From positions 50,312 through 114,311 of the forward strand of contig JAJDUC010000106.1 in NCBI GenBank assembly GCA_022826865.1: DNA of 64,000 nt, written 5' to 3'. Position numbers and translations under genes: made by a program. The stretch comes from Anaerolineae bacterium (GTDB taxonomy: Bacteria; Chloroflexota; Anaerolineae; Aggregatilineales; Phototrophicaceae). Below are positions 1 through 8,002 of this stretch, one piece after another (position 1 is the first letter of the stretch; each line of letters starts with the position of its first letter). The notes beneath the pieces are model-generated. The model saw only the letters and a program-made list of their open reading frames with translations. It searched no databases and was not told the DNA's origin.

Positions 1-1124
1 AAATAACTGTAAACAATCGTAGCGCTCACGCGCGTGGCATTTTTGCCGTCCTCAAGCGCGCTGTAGAGAGCGCGCGCCTGTCGATATTGCTGTCGCGCGC
101 TGGCGAAGTCCCATTTGGATTGATAGACGGCGCCCATGGCATAAAGATAGCGCGCTTCGTAAGCCGGGTTGTTCACCGCTCGCGCCAACTCCGCCGCCCG
201 GCCATATTGCGAAATGGCGACATCCGCTTTGCCGCGTCTTTCCAGCCATTGAGCCAGCATGCCGAGCGCGTACATTTCGTAGGGTTGATGGCCTATGTCT
301 TGAGACAGCGCCAACATCTGATCAATATAATTGCGCGCCTCCTCCAGGTCATCGCCGGCGACCATCGTCAGCGCCAAATTGTACAGCCGCATGAATTCAT
401 GAAACACCGCTTCCGTGCCGCGCGCCACTTCCAGCGCCGTCAACTGCTGTTGCAGCCCGCGCTCGAAGGTATCGGAATCCTGGGCCAAAACCACGCCTTG
501 CTGCCCGATGATGACACTTTCCAGCAGTCGATCCTTGGCGTTCTGCGCCTTCTGCAACGCCACGAGCAAGCCGTCATTCGCTTTGCTGAATTCGCCCTTG
601 CGGATGAAGGCATTCGACAGCAGCAAAATCGCGCGCGCTTCCAGCTGCGCGTCTTTAACTTCTCGCGCCAGATCAATGACTCTCCAGCCATGCTTATGCG
701 AGTCACTTGGGTTGGAAGCGATTTCGCCCAATCCCAGAAGCGACTGCGCATAGCGGCGCATATCGCCCGCTTCAAAGGCATGGCCGACCGCCGCGCGATA
801 ATCTTCATAAGCCTCGCCGGTTTGGAAGAAGCCTTCGCGGGCAATGCGCGCCCGCGTGTTCAAAGCATCGGTCATCAGGCCTATCGAGGCAATGGCTTGA
901 GCTTCATCGACCGCTTGATTGATGTAGTCGCGGGCGAAAGAGAAGTTGCCCAGCGAACATTGCGCCTGGGCCAAGCCCAACAGCGCGATGACCTCAACCG
1001 TGTGCTGATTCTCGCGCCGCGCCAGCGTCAGCTCGACATGGCAGCGGTCGACAATTTCGTTGAAACCGCCGGACTTCATCAATTCGCGAATATCATATCG
1101 GAGGCTGTCAGTCGTTGCAGGCAT
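1..1124 (-). CDS. TPR-repeat protein, C-terminus beyond the window
   Basis: This is a reverse-strand gene that begins at an ATG (1124-1122) and stays open to base 1, so its 3' end is missing. About 374 residues are visible, made of helical repeats of about 40 residues with tetratricopeptide character: alternating small and aromatic positions such as LLGLAQAQCSLGNFSFARDY, then ALGMLAQWLERRGKADVAIS. No signal peptide or catalytic domain is visible. TPR arrays usually bind proteins, and similar arrays form the C-terminal part of some signalling ATPases and transcription regulators, but no partner domain is visible here. A -10 element lies 36 bp upstream. The long forward-strand frame over the same bases is its shadow. 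The TPR assignment is good; the function is unknown. Confidence 0.8.
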   Translation of the reverse strand, partial: MPATTDSLRYDIRELMKSGGFNEIVDRCHVELTLARRENQHTVEVIALLGLAQAQCSLGNFSFARDYINQAVDEAQAIASIGLMTDALNTRARIAREGFFQTGEAYEDYRAAVGHAFEAGDMRRYAQSLLGLGEIASNPSDSHKHGWRVIDLAREVKDAQLEARAILLLSNAFIRKGEFSKANDGLLVALQKAQNAKDRLLESVIIGQQGVVLAQDSDTFERGLQQQLTALEVARGTEAVFHEFMRLYNLALTMVAGDDLEEARNYIDQMLALSQDIGHQPYEMYALGMLAQWLERRGKADVAISQYGRAAELARAVNNPAYEARYLYAMGAVYQSKWDFASARQQYRQARALYSALEDGKNATRVSATIVYSY

Positions 1125-1159
1125 CACGCTCTTATCCCGTCCAGCGCTTATTCCCATCC

Positions 1160-1165
1160 ATTATA
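1160..1165 (-). promoter_or_regulatory. -10 element TATAAT for the TPR gene
   Basis: A perfect TATAAT on the reverse strand lies 36 bp before the start codon of the TPR gene, in the 122-bp gap after the glycosyltransferase gene. The bases where a -35 box should lie (about 17 bp upstream) show only a weak match. Transcription would start near 1153, giving a 5' leader of about 28 bases. Confidence 0.5.
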
Positions 1166-1246
1166 CGATAATCTATACGTTAATCGACGCGTTTCGGTTC
1201 ATTCCTTCGGCGCGGCCGGCTGGCCCGTGTACAGGACGCGAGCATG

Positions 1247-2206
1247 TCAGCGCAGACTTAGTTTGCGCAAGCCCCGCGCCAGGGCGCTTGTCCATTCGAT
1301 GGAAGCGGCCGGAAGGAAGCGCGTGTACAGCGCGTAGAGCTGCCTCTGCCGCGCTTCCGGCGCATGTATCGCGGCGGCGCGCATAAAGTGCCGCCGCGCC
1401 CCGGCCCGATCGCCCGCCCGCCACAGATAGACTGCGTAGACATGGTGCCGCGATGCTTCCTTGCGGTCAAATTCAGCCGGCGACATGCACTTCTCCCAGC
1501 CGTAGTTGCGCGCATTCTGCACCGTTTTCAGCCGGCCCAAGGCGCCGCGCAGCCGATCATCAGACATCATATCGCCATGCATGCGGCGGTAGACCAGGCG
1601 CCGGTCAATCGCGTGGAATTTGTATTGGGCCGCCAGCCGAAGAAACAGATCCCAATCTTCGGCGCTGCGAAAATCCACATCGTGCGCGAATCCGCCCACA
1701 GCGCGCAAGGCCGCGCTGCGGTGCATGCTGGAGCTCAGCAAAATATGACAGCCGGTAAGTTGGAGCATTTCGCAAAAGATATCATCCGTGAATACCTCAA
1801 ATGGCGGCGTATCGATTCCAGTTTTGCCGTCGCTGGCAACAAACTGATAATGCGTATAGACCACGGCCACATCAGGATTTTTCTGGAACACAGCGAGACC
1901 GATCTCAACCTTCCGGGCGTGCAGTTGGTCGTCGGCGTCAAGGAACTGAATATACTCGCCGCGCGCCGCCTCAATGCCGCGATTGCGCGCGATTCCCGGT
2001 CCCTGGTTTTCTTGCGCGATATAGCGTATCTCCATGCCGTAACGGTCCCGCAAGAAGTCACCGGTGCCGTCAGCGCTGCCGTCGTCCACCACGATAATCT
2101 CGCAATTGTCATGCGTCTGCGACAGGCAACTGTCAATCGCAGCGGCGATGTAATGCTTGCGATTGAATGTGGGTATGACGATGCTTACAAGAGGCCTGCC
2201 CTGCAT
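1247..2206 (-). CDS. Family 2 glycosyltransferase
   Basis: A 319-residue GT-A fold glycosyltransferase. The N-terminus has the nucleotide-binding strand VSIVIPTFNR, then EIIVVDDGSADGT and the metal-binding FLDADDQ (DxD) near residue 95. A later SAEDWDLFLRLA segment matches the acceptor-side ED motif of the family. The last 100 residues are helical and Arg-rich, without membrane segments, so it is probably a cytoplasmic or membrane-associated enzyme adding a sugar to a surface glycan or lipid. The acceptor and donor cannot be read from sequence. It lies 122 bp upstream of the TPR gene on the same strand; the TPR gene has its own -10, so they need not be one operon. Confidence 0.9.
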   Translation of the reverse strand: MQGRPLVSIVIPTFNRKHYIAAAIDSCLSQTHDNCEIIVVDDGSADGTGDFLRDRYGMEIRYIAQENQGPGIARNRGIEAARGEYIQFLDADDQLHARKVEIGLAVFQKNPDVAVVYTHYQFVASDGKTGIDTPPFEVFTDDIFCEMLQLTGCHILLSSSMHRSAALRAVGGFAHDVDFRSAEDWDLFLRLAAQYKFHAIDRRLVYRRMHGDMMSDDRLRGALGRLKTVQNARNYGWEKCMSPAEFDRKEASRHHVYAVYLWRAGDRAGARRHFMRAAAIHAPEARQRQLYALYTRFLPAASIEWTSALARGLRKLSLR

Positions 2207-2279
2207 TTTCCTTCGCTATCCGCCGCCATCACGCTGCGAGATGGCGAATCAATCTAACTGAATCCACGTCTTGCAAAGC

Positions 2280-4322
2280 CTATGCCGGTCGCAGGGTTGG
2301 CGAGCCGCCGATCGTGCCGGCAATCCAACCGAAGATGTTGTTGGCCGTCTGCACACGCCACCAGCGGTAGCCCTCGTTTTCATGCGGGCCGGCGAAAATC
2401 GCCACATAATCCCCTTCGTATAAGCCGCCGATTGCTGCGCTGGTCGCAGTCGGTTCCCCGCGGACGTTCAAATACGGGACGCTGATCCGCAGTTGCTGCC
2501 CGGGATAATACTCTGAACCCGACAAGACGCCTGCGGGCAAAGGCAAAGGGTCCGCTTCGCCGGCGCCAAATTGTGGATTGCGCGCCAGTTCACTGACATC
2601 GGCGATGAGCCCGCTTTCCAGCGCGACATTATATTGCCGCCCCGCTGCCGTCACGACAACGGCGCTGCGGTCAGGATACCAGCGTACCGCATCCGGCGCC
2701 GCATCGCCGATGAATTCAGATATTCGATTGCCGTTCTGGTCATATAGCGCGACCGGTCCACTTCCTGGCCCGCCTGGTCTACCGAGGGCGACGAAGCGAC
2801 CGTCCGCCAGACGAACGGCATCGCGCAGCCACAGGCCTAGCGCCGAACCATTGAAGATGATCCGCTCGCCCGACAGGTCGCTGTTGACGGCGCCGATGAT
2901 GACCAGCCCGTCCGGACGACGCCCGCTGACGGTGATCCCATTCCCGTCCCGGTTCCAATGGCCGTAATCGTAACGTATCATTTCCGGCGCGTTGTTTGCG
3001 TAAGTCGAGTCGCGCCGGGCTTGCGCGATTGCCAGAGCGTTCCGCCCTTCCGCCGTCAAATACAGCGTGAGCAGAATGCTGTCGCTCCCCGGCCTTGGCG
3101 ACCATTGCACGTCGATCGTCTTCCAATGCCAGGCGGTGCTGGGCTTGACCATCTCGCAAGGCCGGTAGCCCTCGCGCACGCAATCGCGGATGATCTGAAA
3201 GGTCGCGTCCCGTTTTGCGTCTTCTTCTGGCTGCCAGAACCAGACGCCGGCCGCGCTGGGATCTTTGCCGGGTGGCGGGTCGATCCGGAAGCTGAACTGT
3301 CGTCCGTCAGCCGACCAATCCAACTCCACGATCCGATGTTTATTCTCTTCGAAACCAGCGAATCCGGCGGAATATCCCACTTGGAAGGGCGAGTAGGTCA
3401 TCTCCACTTCTGTGGCCGCGCCCAAAGGTTGATAGCGCAAGACACCTTCGTGATCTGTGCGCAAGAAACTATTGGGATCAACCGGATTCGGCAAAAATAG
3501 CCGAACGCCGCCGCTCAAGCGAATGTCCTCAATATTGAACAGCTGTCCCAGGCCGACATCGAATTCCAGGGCGGCCGCGCCGCTGATGCTGAATGTCGTC
3601 TGCTGGGAAACCGGCTGCTGCACTGGCTGAAGCAGATCCCTGCGGACAGCGACTGTTGGCCGTGGTCGAGTCGGCGAAGGCGTCGGCGAGGGCGCGCCGA
3701 TTTGCGAAATTGGCGTTGAGGCCAGAAGCGAATCGGTCAAAGCCGGATCGACATTTGGCGACGAGATTGCCGTTGGCGCAGTCGCGATGGCATCGGTAGG
3801 CGGCACGGTCGGCGCCGCTTTCTGGGTTGGCGGACGCGACTCCGGCGTCGCCAGCAACTTGGCGATGTCGGTCTGATTCAATGTTGGCAAGGGCGTAAAT
3901 GTCCGCTGGGAAGGTATCGCATTCGAATCAGCGACCCGATCGGTGGCGTCGGGCAGGGACGTATCCGCAAGCTGTGGCTCGACTGTGGCGGGCAGGACGC
4001 TCGCTGAAGCCGCAGCCCCTGGCGTCGCCGTGGCTGGCAAGATCTGCGTCGGCGTTGGCGGCTCTGTCTTACTCGGCGTGGCGGTCGGCAGCGGACTGGC
4101 GCTTGGGCTCGGCTCAAGCGAAGGACTTGCCGGTTCGGTCTGGCCGGGCGTGGGCGAATTCAAAACCAAGGACGTGGGTGTCGGCATCGCTCTGACATGG
4201 GTCGCTGTCGGGGTTTCTGTGTCTACCGGCGCAAGCGTCAAGGTAACTTCCGGGCCGCTCAGATTGCATGCGCTTAAGACCGACGCCGCCAGCAGCATGG
4301 CCAGACCCCTGCAAACGCGCAC
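2280..4322 (-). CDS. Lipoprotein with Pro/Thr-rich linker and C-terminal bacterial SH3 domain
   Basis: A secreted lipoprotein of about 680 residues. The N-terminus is a short signal sequence ending in a lipobox (LSAC). Residues of about 30-230 are low-complexity Pro/Thr/Ser/Ala, probably a cell-envelope spacer. The middle resembles a beta-propeller/TolB-like fold, and the last 70 residues form a type-3 SH3 domain (PYLNVRGEPTATSAAIGGLYEGD, then RWWRVQTANNIFGWI). SH3b domains commonly bind peptidoglycan. GTG 4322 is preferred as start because GGGAG sits six bases upstream; a TTG at 4328 and an ATG at 4298 are in frame, but the ATG would leave no basic residues in the signal. The role is probably surface anchoring or sensing, not proven. 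Confidence 0.8.
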   Translation of the reverse strand: MRVCRGLAMLLAASVLSACNLSGPEVTLTLAPVDTETPTATHVRAMPTPTSLVLNSPTPGQTEPASPSLEPSPSASPLPTATPSKTEPPTPTQILPATATPGAAASASVLPATVEPQLADTSLPDATDRVADSNAIPSQRTFTPLPTLNQTDIAKLLATPESRPPTQKAAPTVPPTDAIATAPTAISSPNVDPALTDSLLASTPISQIGAPSPTPSPTRPRPTVAVRRDLLQPVQQPVSQQTTFSISGAAALEFDVGLGQLFNIEDIRLSGGVRLFLPNPVDPNSFLRTDHEGVLRYQPLGAATEVEMTYSPFQVGYSAGFAGFEENKHRIVELDWSADGRQFSFRIDPPPGKDPSAAGVWFWQPEEDAKRDATFQIIRDCVREGYRPCEMVKPSTAWHWKTIDVQWSPRPGSDSILLTLYLTAEGRNALAIAQARRDSTYANNAPEMIRYDYGHWNRDGNGITVSGRRPDGLVIIGAVNSDLSGERIIFNGSALGLWLRDAVRLADGRFVALGRPGGPGSGPVALYDQNGNRISEFIGDAAPDAVRWYPDRSAVVVTAAGRQYNVALESGLIADVSELARNPQFGAGEADPLPLPAGVLSGSEYYPGQQLRISVPYLNVRGEPTATSAAIGGLYEGDYVAIFAGPHENEGYRWWRVQTANNIFGWIAGTIGGSPTLRPA

Positions 4323-4368
4323 AGCCAACTCCCGCGTTATGTTTCACGCTGGAAATTACATCGTTCTG

Positions 4369-4377
4369 ATTATAGCA
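4369..4377 (-). promoter_or_regulatory. Extended -10 promoter for the SH3 lipoprotein gene
   Basis: On the reverse strand TGC-TATAAT forms an extended -10 element about 47 bp before the GTG start. No clear -35 is visible, as is common for TGn promoters. The rest of the 258-bp gap between this gene and the thioredoxin-like gene (4323-4580) shows nothing else recognisable. Confidence 0.55.
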
Positions 4378-4580
4378 GGCTGAGAAAAGAGCGCCCGACT
4401 GCGGCAATACGACTGGCTGGCGGGCTGCGCGCCTGCTTGCCAGGCGGCGTCTGGAAGGCAGCCCAATTTTAGCATTGCCGCTGCATACTTCGCGAGGGCG
4501 AGGCAAACTAAACCAGACGCCGTCCAGCGGCCGCCAGCAAAGAAACGAATAGCGGGCAGAGGAAAGCCCCCGCCCCTTGA

Positions 4581-4997
4581 CTAACTCTGCAGCAGGTTAT
4601 CCAGTTCGGATGCGACACGGCCTTCATCAATAATGCCAAACCAGCGCGCGACTATCTCGCCATCGGCATTTACGACAACGTACTGTGCCTGCGCTGTAAT
4701 GCCCAGCTGCCGGCGAGTGTCGTTCAAGCTGGAGTCGTCAAAGTCGAGTTCAACAAATTCGATCCTGTCGCCAAATCGCTCTTGGAGCCCGCTCACGGCA
4801 GGCACATTTCGACGGCAGGTCGGTCACCAAGGTGCCCAGGAATCGTAAAATGTAAGATTCACGGCGGCGACCGCTTCTTCCTCCGCCGCGGCCTCCTTTT
4901 CCGACCCGCCCGACAATATCGCGCGGACCGCCGAACAGCCGCTCAATGCCAACAAACTGAGCATGAGCAGAACGATCAATTTGAAAGTGGTTTTCAT
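4581..4997 (-). CDS. Thioredoxin-like lipoprotein with in-frame UGA in the active site (candidate selenoprotein)
   Basis: Reading from ATG 4997 gives a lipoprotein signal (MKTTFKLIVLLMLSLLALSGC, lipobox LSGC), a short charged linker, then a thioredoxin fold. The redox motif reads FYDSWAPW-UGA-PTCRRNVPAV: the UGA (4826-4824) falls exactly on the first cysteine of CxxC (U-P-T-C). The rest of the fold follows in the same frame (FVELDFDDSSLND, the cis-Pro region replaced by QAQYVVV, then NADGEIVARWFG) to a normal stop at 4581. Total length is 138 residues including the UGA. There are no other lesions. An automatic caller would report only the last 74 residues. A Shine-Dalgarno-like AGGA precedes the ATG. 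Either Sec is inserted, or this is a single nonsense mutation; I favour Sec because of the exact position and the hairpin after it. Confidence 0.72.
4787..4826 (-). promoter_or_regulatory. Putative bacterial SECIS hairpin following UGA
   Basis: After the UGA (4826-4824), 20 bases separate it from a stem GCCTGC/GCGGGC (4803-4798 with 4792-4787; six pairs including one T-G wobble) closing a five-base loop CGTGA. A G is the second loop base, 28 bases past the UGA. Published descriptions of bacterial SECIS elements require a G among the first two loop bases, a stem of at least four pairs and a loop placed about 16-37 bases after UGA; all are met. Hairpins of this size can occur by chance in GC-rich DNA, so this is supportive rather than decisive. 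Confidence 0.5.
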
Positions 4998-5140
4998 GCG
5001 CTCATCCTGTGTAGGTCGTTAACAGGTCAACCCTAATGCAAATTGCTAACGGAATTGTTAAGAAATCTTCGGTTTGGAAGCAAACCGACATTGCCGGGCA
5101 TAAATCACAATCGATGAGTTTCTTCGCGCAGGCGCCGCAT

Positions 5141-6163
5141 TCAAGCATCCGCGCCGACTGCGAGCCTTTCCGCGAATTGCAGCTCCGCCCGACGGCGGCG
5201 GTAAGTCAGCGGCAGCGCTGCCGGATGCGTCTCATAATGCGCCACGAGCTCAGCCAGGTAATCCGCCAGCGGCGTATAGCTGATACCCAACTCATTCTTG
5301 CTCAAGCTGTTATCCAGCGCGCTCATCCAGCGCTCGCTGAAGGGCGCGCAATCGGGCAAGAAACCGTTGGCGACCAAATCAGAGCGCTTGACGCTGATGC
5401 TGCGTGGCGCCAGGCCCATGATCGACGCCAGGATTGAAAGGAATTCATCGTGGCTCAGGTGTTCATTTTGGGCGATGTTGTAGGCTTTGCCTTTGCCCGC
5501 GCCGGATTGGATCAATTGCATGATCGCCGCGACCGCATCAAGCGCGTAGACGTGGTTCAGGGCGTAATTCGGCGTCGTCGGCACAAGAATCGGCCCGCCG
5601 TCGCGCAGCCTCAAGTAATAGTTGTACAAGCGATGGTAGGGATCGCGCGCGCTGTTCACCATAGGCAGGCGCAGTATGGTATGCGGGAAGCGGGACGATT
5701 CCCAAGCCGCAGACAGTATATCTTCAGCTTCGCGCTTTTGCGCGCCGTAGCGCCATTCTTCATAGGCATAGGAGTTTTCGTCGGGCGCCGGCATCAGCGC
5801 CCCCTCGTAGTCGCTCTCGCTGAATGGACGCTGGACGCCTTCCAGCACGAGATAGACCTGCCCTGTGCTCAGCGCGATGTAATGTTCGACATTGTCCGAA
5901 AACAGCTCGACAACCGTCCGCGCCTCCGCGCCCGTGTATAAAACAAAGTCGATCACGATATCAAAGGACTTGGCCAGCAGCGCCCGCCGCATCTGATTGT
6001 GATCGCTGCGATCAACGTGCAGCCGGTGGATGGAGGACGGCAAATCATCCATCGTAATCCCACGGTTCAGCAGAGTCAGATCGGCGCCCGACTCCGCCAG
6101 TTGCCGCGAAAGGTAATAACCCATGTTGCGGGTGCCGCCGATGATTAGAATGCGTTTTGACAT
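5141..6163 (-). CDS. NAD-dependent epimerase/dehydratase family protein
   Basis: A 340-residue extended SDR. The Rossmann motif GGTRNMGYYLSRQLAESG is at residues 9-26, followed by NRG and a strand ending DIVIDFVLY. It resembles the atypical SDR branch that includes RNA-binding CSP41-like proteins and sugar-nucleotide epimerases; the classical YxxxK is not clear (YEEWRYGAQKREAE holds a possible YGAQK). Substrate unknown, cytoplasmic. It lies 143 bp upstream of the thioredoxin-like lipoprotein gene on the same strand. That gap has no confident promoter, so cotranscription is possible. Start ATG is supported by conservation of the first strand right after it. Confidence 0.85.
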   Translation of the reverse strand: MSKRILIIGGTRNMGYYLSRQLAESGADLTLLNRGITMDDLPSSIHRLHVDRSDHNQMRRALLAKSFDIVIDFVLYTGAEARTVVELFSDNVEHYIALSTGQVYLVLEGVQRPFSESDYEGALMPAPDENSYAYEEWRYGAQKREAEDILSAAWESSRFPHTILRLPMVNSARDPYHRLYNYYLRLRDGGPILVPTTPNYALNHVYALDAVAAIMQLIQSGAGKGKAYNIAQNEHLSHDEFLSILASIMGLAPRSISVKRSDLVANGFLPDCAPFSERWMSALDNSLSKNELGISYTPLADYLAELVAHYETHPAALPLTYRRRRAELQFAERLAVGADA

Positions 6164-6377
6164 AATATCTTTATCCTGTCCCGAACGAGGGGATGGCAGT
6201 TCGACGGCGGCGCTGCCAAGAGCTTAGCGTCTCCGGCGCGCAGTTCGAGCGGATTCGCCACGGTAAATTGGCTCAAGCGCAAGCCATCTCTTTATATTGT
6301 AACCGCCTTAACAGCCTACCTAAGCAAATCGAACCAGTTTTGTACATTTTATGCCGTCTGCGCCCGGCCATTTCCCC

Positions 6378-6407
6378 TTGCCTCGCCCGCTCGGGCAGCA
6401 CTATAAT
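6378..6407 (+). promoter_or_regulatory. Sigma70 promoter for tRNA-Lys
   Basis: TTGCCT, an 18-bp spacer, then a perfect TATAAT ending 17 bp before the mature tRNA 5' end. The predicted start near 6414 gives a 5' trailer of about ten bases, typical of a single tRNA transcription unit. Confidence 0.7.
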
Positions 6408-6424
6408 TGCCCGTCAGCATCAAG

Positions 6425-6498
6425 GGCCCTGTAGCTCAATTTGGCAGAGCAAGCGACTCTTAATCGTTAGGTTGAAGGTTCGAGTCCTTCCAGGGTCA
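6425..6498 (+). tRNA. tRNA-Lys (anticodon CTT)
   Basis: A complete 74-base cloverleaf. Acceptor GGCCCTG pairs with CAGGGTC; D arm GCTC/GAGC; anticodon arm AGCGA-CTCTTAA-TCGTT, placing CTT at positions 34-36; variable loop AGGTT; T arm GAAGG-TTCGAGT-CCTTC; discriminator A. The CCA end is not encoded as such (CA follows directly). It decodes AAG. A strong promoter lies immediately upstream. Confidence 0.96.
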
Positions 6499-6550
6499 CA
6501 GAAGAAGTTCCGATAAAGTCAAGCGAAAAGACAGCAGTGCTTGCGCAGGC

Positions 6551-6618
6551 GGGCGACTCGCAGCCGCGCTTAGGTCGCCTAGACACTGACCGCCGACACT
6601 GCGGATCAGTCACCCTTA
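6551..6618 (+). repeat. Fragment of the dispersed hairpin repeat
   Basis: This stretch aligns with the core of the family A element at 12683-12750 (GGGCGACTC..., then GTCGCnTAGACACTGACCG, then CAGTCnCCCnTA) but has several substitutions and no terminal inverted repeats. It is probably a decayed remnant. It occupies part of the 219-bp gap between the tRNA and the next gene; the rest holds nothing recognisable. Confidence 0.6.
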
Positions 6619-6717
6619 CATTTTAGCGAGATTCATTCCATCTCTTTGCATTACCGTATCATTTCATCACGGGCTTGGCATTGCCTAGTCCGTTCAGAGC
6701 GTCCAATTCGGCGCCCA

Positions 6718-7665
6718 TCAGCCAATGGCGCGCTTCAGCGATGTCAGATAACCTTGTCGCATCTGCTTGCTGGCTGCCGCTTCCGGCGCCGCCATTTCAG
6801 CGCCATGAAACATGCCTGCGTACACCAACAAGTCGGTCGGCACGCCGGCGATCATCAAGCGCTGGGCATAATCGATGTTTTCATCACGGAATAAATCCAG
6901 GGCGCCAACGATGACCAGCGCCGGCGGCAACCCGGTCAGGTCGGTTGCGCGCGCCGCCGCCGCATAGGGCGATACGTTTTCAGTGCCATATTCATCGCCC
7001 AGGTACATCTTCCAGGCTTTGAAGGACACCGTCCGATTCCAGATTGTTGGACAGGTGTCCGCATGCCCGGAGGGCGTGTCGTGGGTATCGTCGATCATGG
7101 GATATATCATCAATTGAAAGGCGAGCTCCGGCCCCTTGTTGTCGCGATTGTAATGCGCCAAGCCGGCGGTAAGACCGCCGCCGGCGCTGCCCCCGCCGAT
7201 AGCGACTCGGCTACTGTCTATGCCGAGCTCAGAGGCGTTCTCAACCATCCAGTTCAGCGCGGCGAAACAATCGGCAATGCTCTCCTTGTAGGTCGCTTCT
7301 GGCGCGAGACGATAATCAACCGAGACCACCGTGCAGCCGACGACCTCAGCAAATTCAATGCAGCGGGCATCATCCCGCGCAACGCCTACGATGTAACCGC
7401 CACCGTGCATCCAGAGCAACCCGCCCCGCGGCGCGGGACCCGGCGGTTGGTAAACGACGATGGGAATGTCGCAGTCCGGCCCGGGGATTGATAGTTCTTC
7501 GATAGCGACATCAGTGGGCGGCAGGTTGGCGCGCATCTCGCGGTTGATCGCTTCGGTCATCTCCCGCGCTGTGAGCGGGTCGTCGCCGATGGCGATATAA
7601 CGCTCAGCCGGGTAGGTGTCGAGGGCGAAGAGGACTTCGGGGTCGATTTGGTCGCTGTAGGACAT
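6718..7665 (-). CDS. Alpha/beta hydrolase of the hormone-sensitive lipase family
   Basis: About 315 residues. The oxyanion-hole motif HGGGYIVG and nucleophile elbow GGGSAGG (Ser in GxSxG) are characteristic of HSL-type carboxylesterases. The acid and base lie in LDLFRDENIDYAQRL and MFHGAEM near the C-terminus. It would hydrolyse short-chain esters in the cytoplasm; the natural substrate is unknown. ATG 7665 is chosen because GGAG lies nine bases upstream; a TTG 24 bp further upstream is in frame but has no ribosome site. It appears monocistronic, flanked by repeats on both sides. Confidence 0.88.
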   Translation of the reverse strand: MSYSDQIDPEVLFALDTYPAERYIAIGDDPLTAREMTEAINREMRANLPPTDVAIEELSIPGPDCDIPIVVYQPPGPAPRGGLLWMHGGGYIVGVARDDARCIEFAEVVGCTVVSVDYRLAPEATYKESIADCFAALNWMVENASELGIDSSRVAIGGGSAGGGLTAGLAHYNRDNKGPELAFQLMIYPMIDDTHDTPSGHADTCPTIWNRTVSFKAWKMYLGDEYGTENVSPYAAAARATDLTGLPPALVIVGALDLFRDENIDYAQRLMIAGVPTDLLVYAGMFHGAEMAAPEAAASKQMRQGYLTSLKRAIG

Positions 7666-7751
7666 GGGGGTTGGCTCCACTTTGGGCAATATAAGGCTGG
7701 TCTTCTCTTGACATAAGCTGGAGCTTATCGCACCGCCGTAAGTATAGCAAT

Positions 7752-7930
7752 CAGGGCTATCGCATCAAATTGAAATTGCGCTGATTAATGATAATTTCTC
7801 CTCATATTTCGTAATCGTAGGGGCGTTTGTCGGTCAGTGTCTACGCGACCTACGCGACCCGCTGAAACGCCCGCAATTTGCAGGCCATTTACAACGGGCG
7901 TCTCACGAGACGCCCCCACATTTTCACAAT
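7752..7930 (-). mobile_element. MITE-like element, family B, copy 1 (one end decayed)
   Basis: In reverse orientation this copy matches the family B elements at 32144 and 41178: GGGGCGTCTCGTGAGACGCCC hairpin arm, GCCTGCAAATTGCGGGCGTT, the cassette GTCGCGTAGACACTGACCG, then AACGCCCCTAC and a tail ending in ATTTGATGCGATAGCCCTG. The other terminus is unrecognisable and no target duplication can be read. A nine-base unit (GGTCGCGTA) of the cassette is tandemly duplicated here. It fills most of the 337-bp gap before the next gene. Confidence 0.65.
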
Positions 7931-8002
7931 TATCGTGGCGACTTGGAGACCAGATTGCTAGAATAAGCCCCCCGCGTGTTAAACGATGTGCAAGGAATAG
8001 TA

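Noticed and set aside
87..1337. A 416-codon forward-strand open frame
   Set aside because: The reverse strand encodes a clear TPR protein over the same bases, with a start, a -10 element and repeat structure; the forward frame has Arg/Gln-rich antisense composition and no family features.
4581..4805. A 74-residue thioredoxin fragment starting at codon 4805
   Set aside because: The frame continues upstream through one UGA to a lipoprotein signal with start codon and ribosome site, so the short reading is an artefact of the UGA.
7752..7930. CRISPR or tandem array suggested by repeated GGGGCG/CGCCC blocks
   Set aside because: Copies are dispersed and palindromic, and better copies have inverted termini and target duplications; there are no regularly spaced spacers or cas genes.
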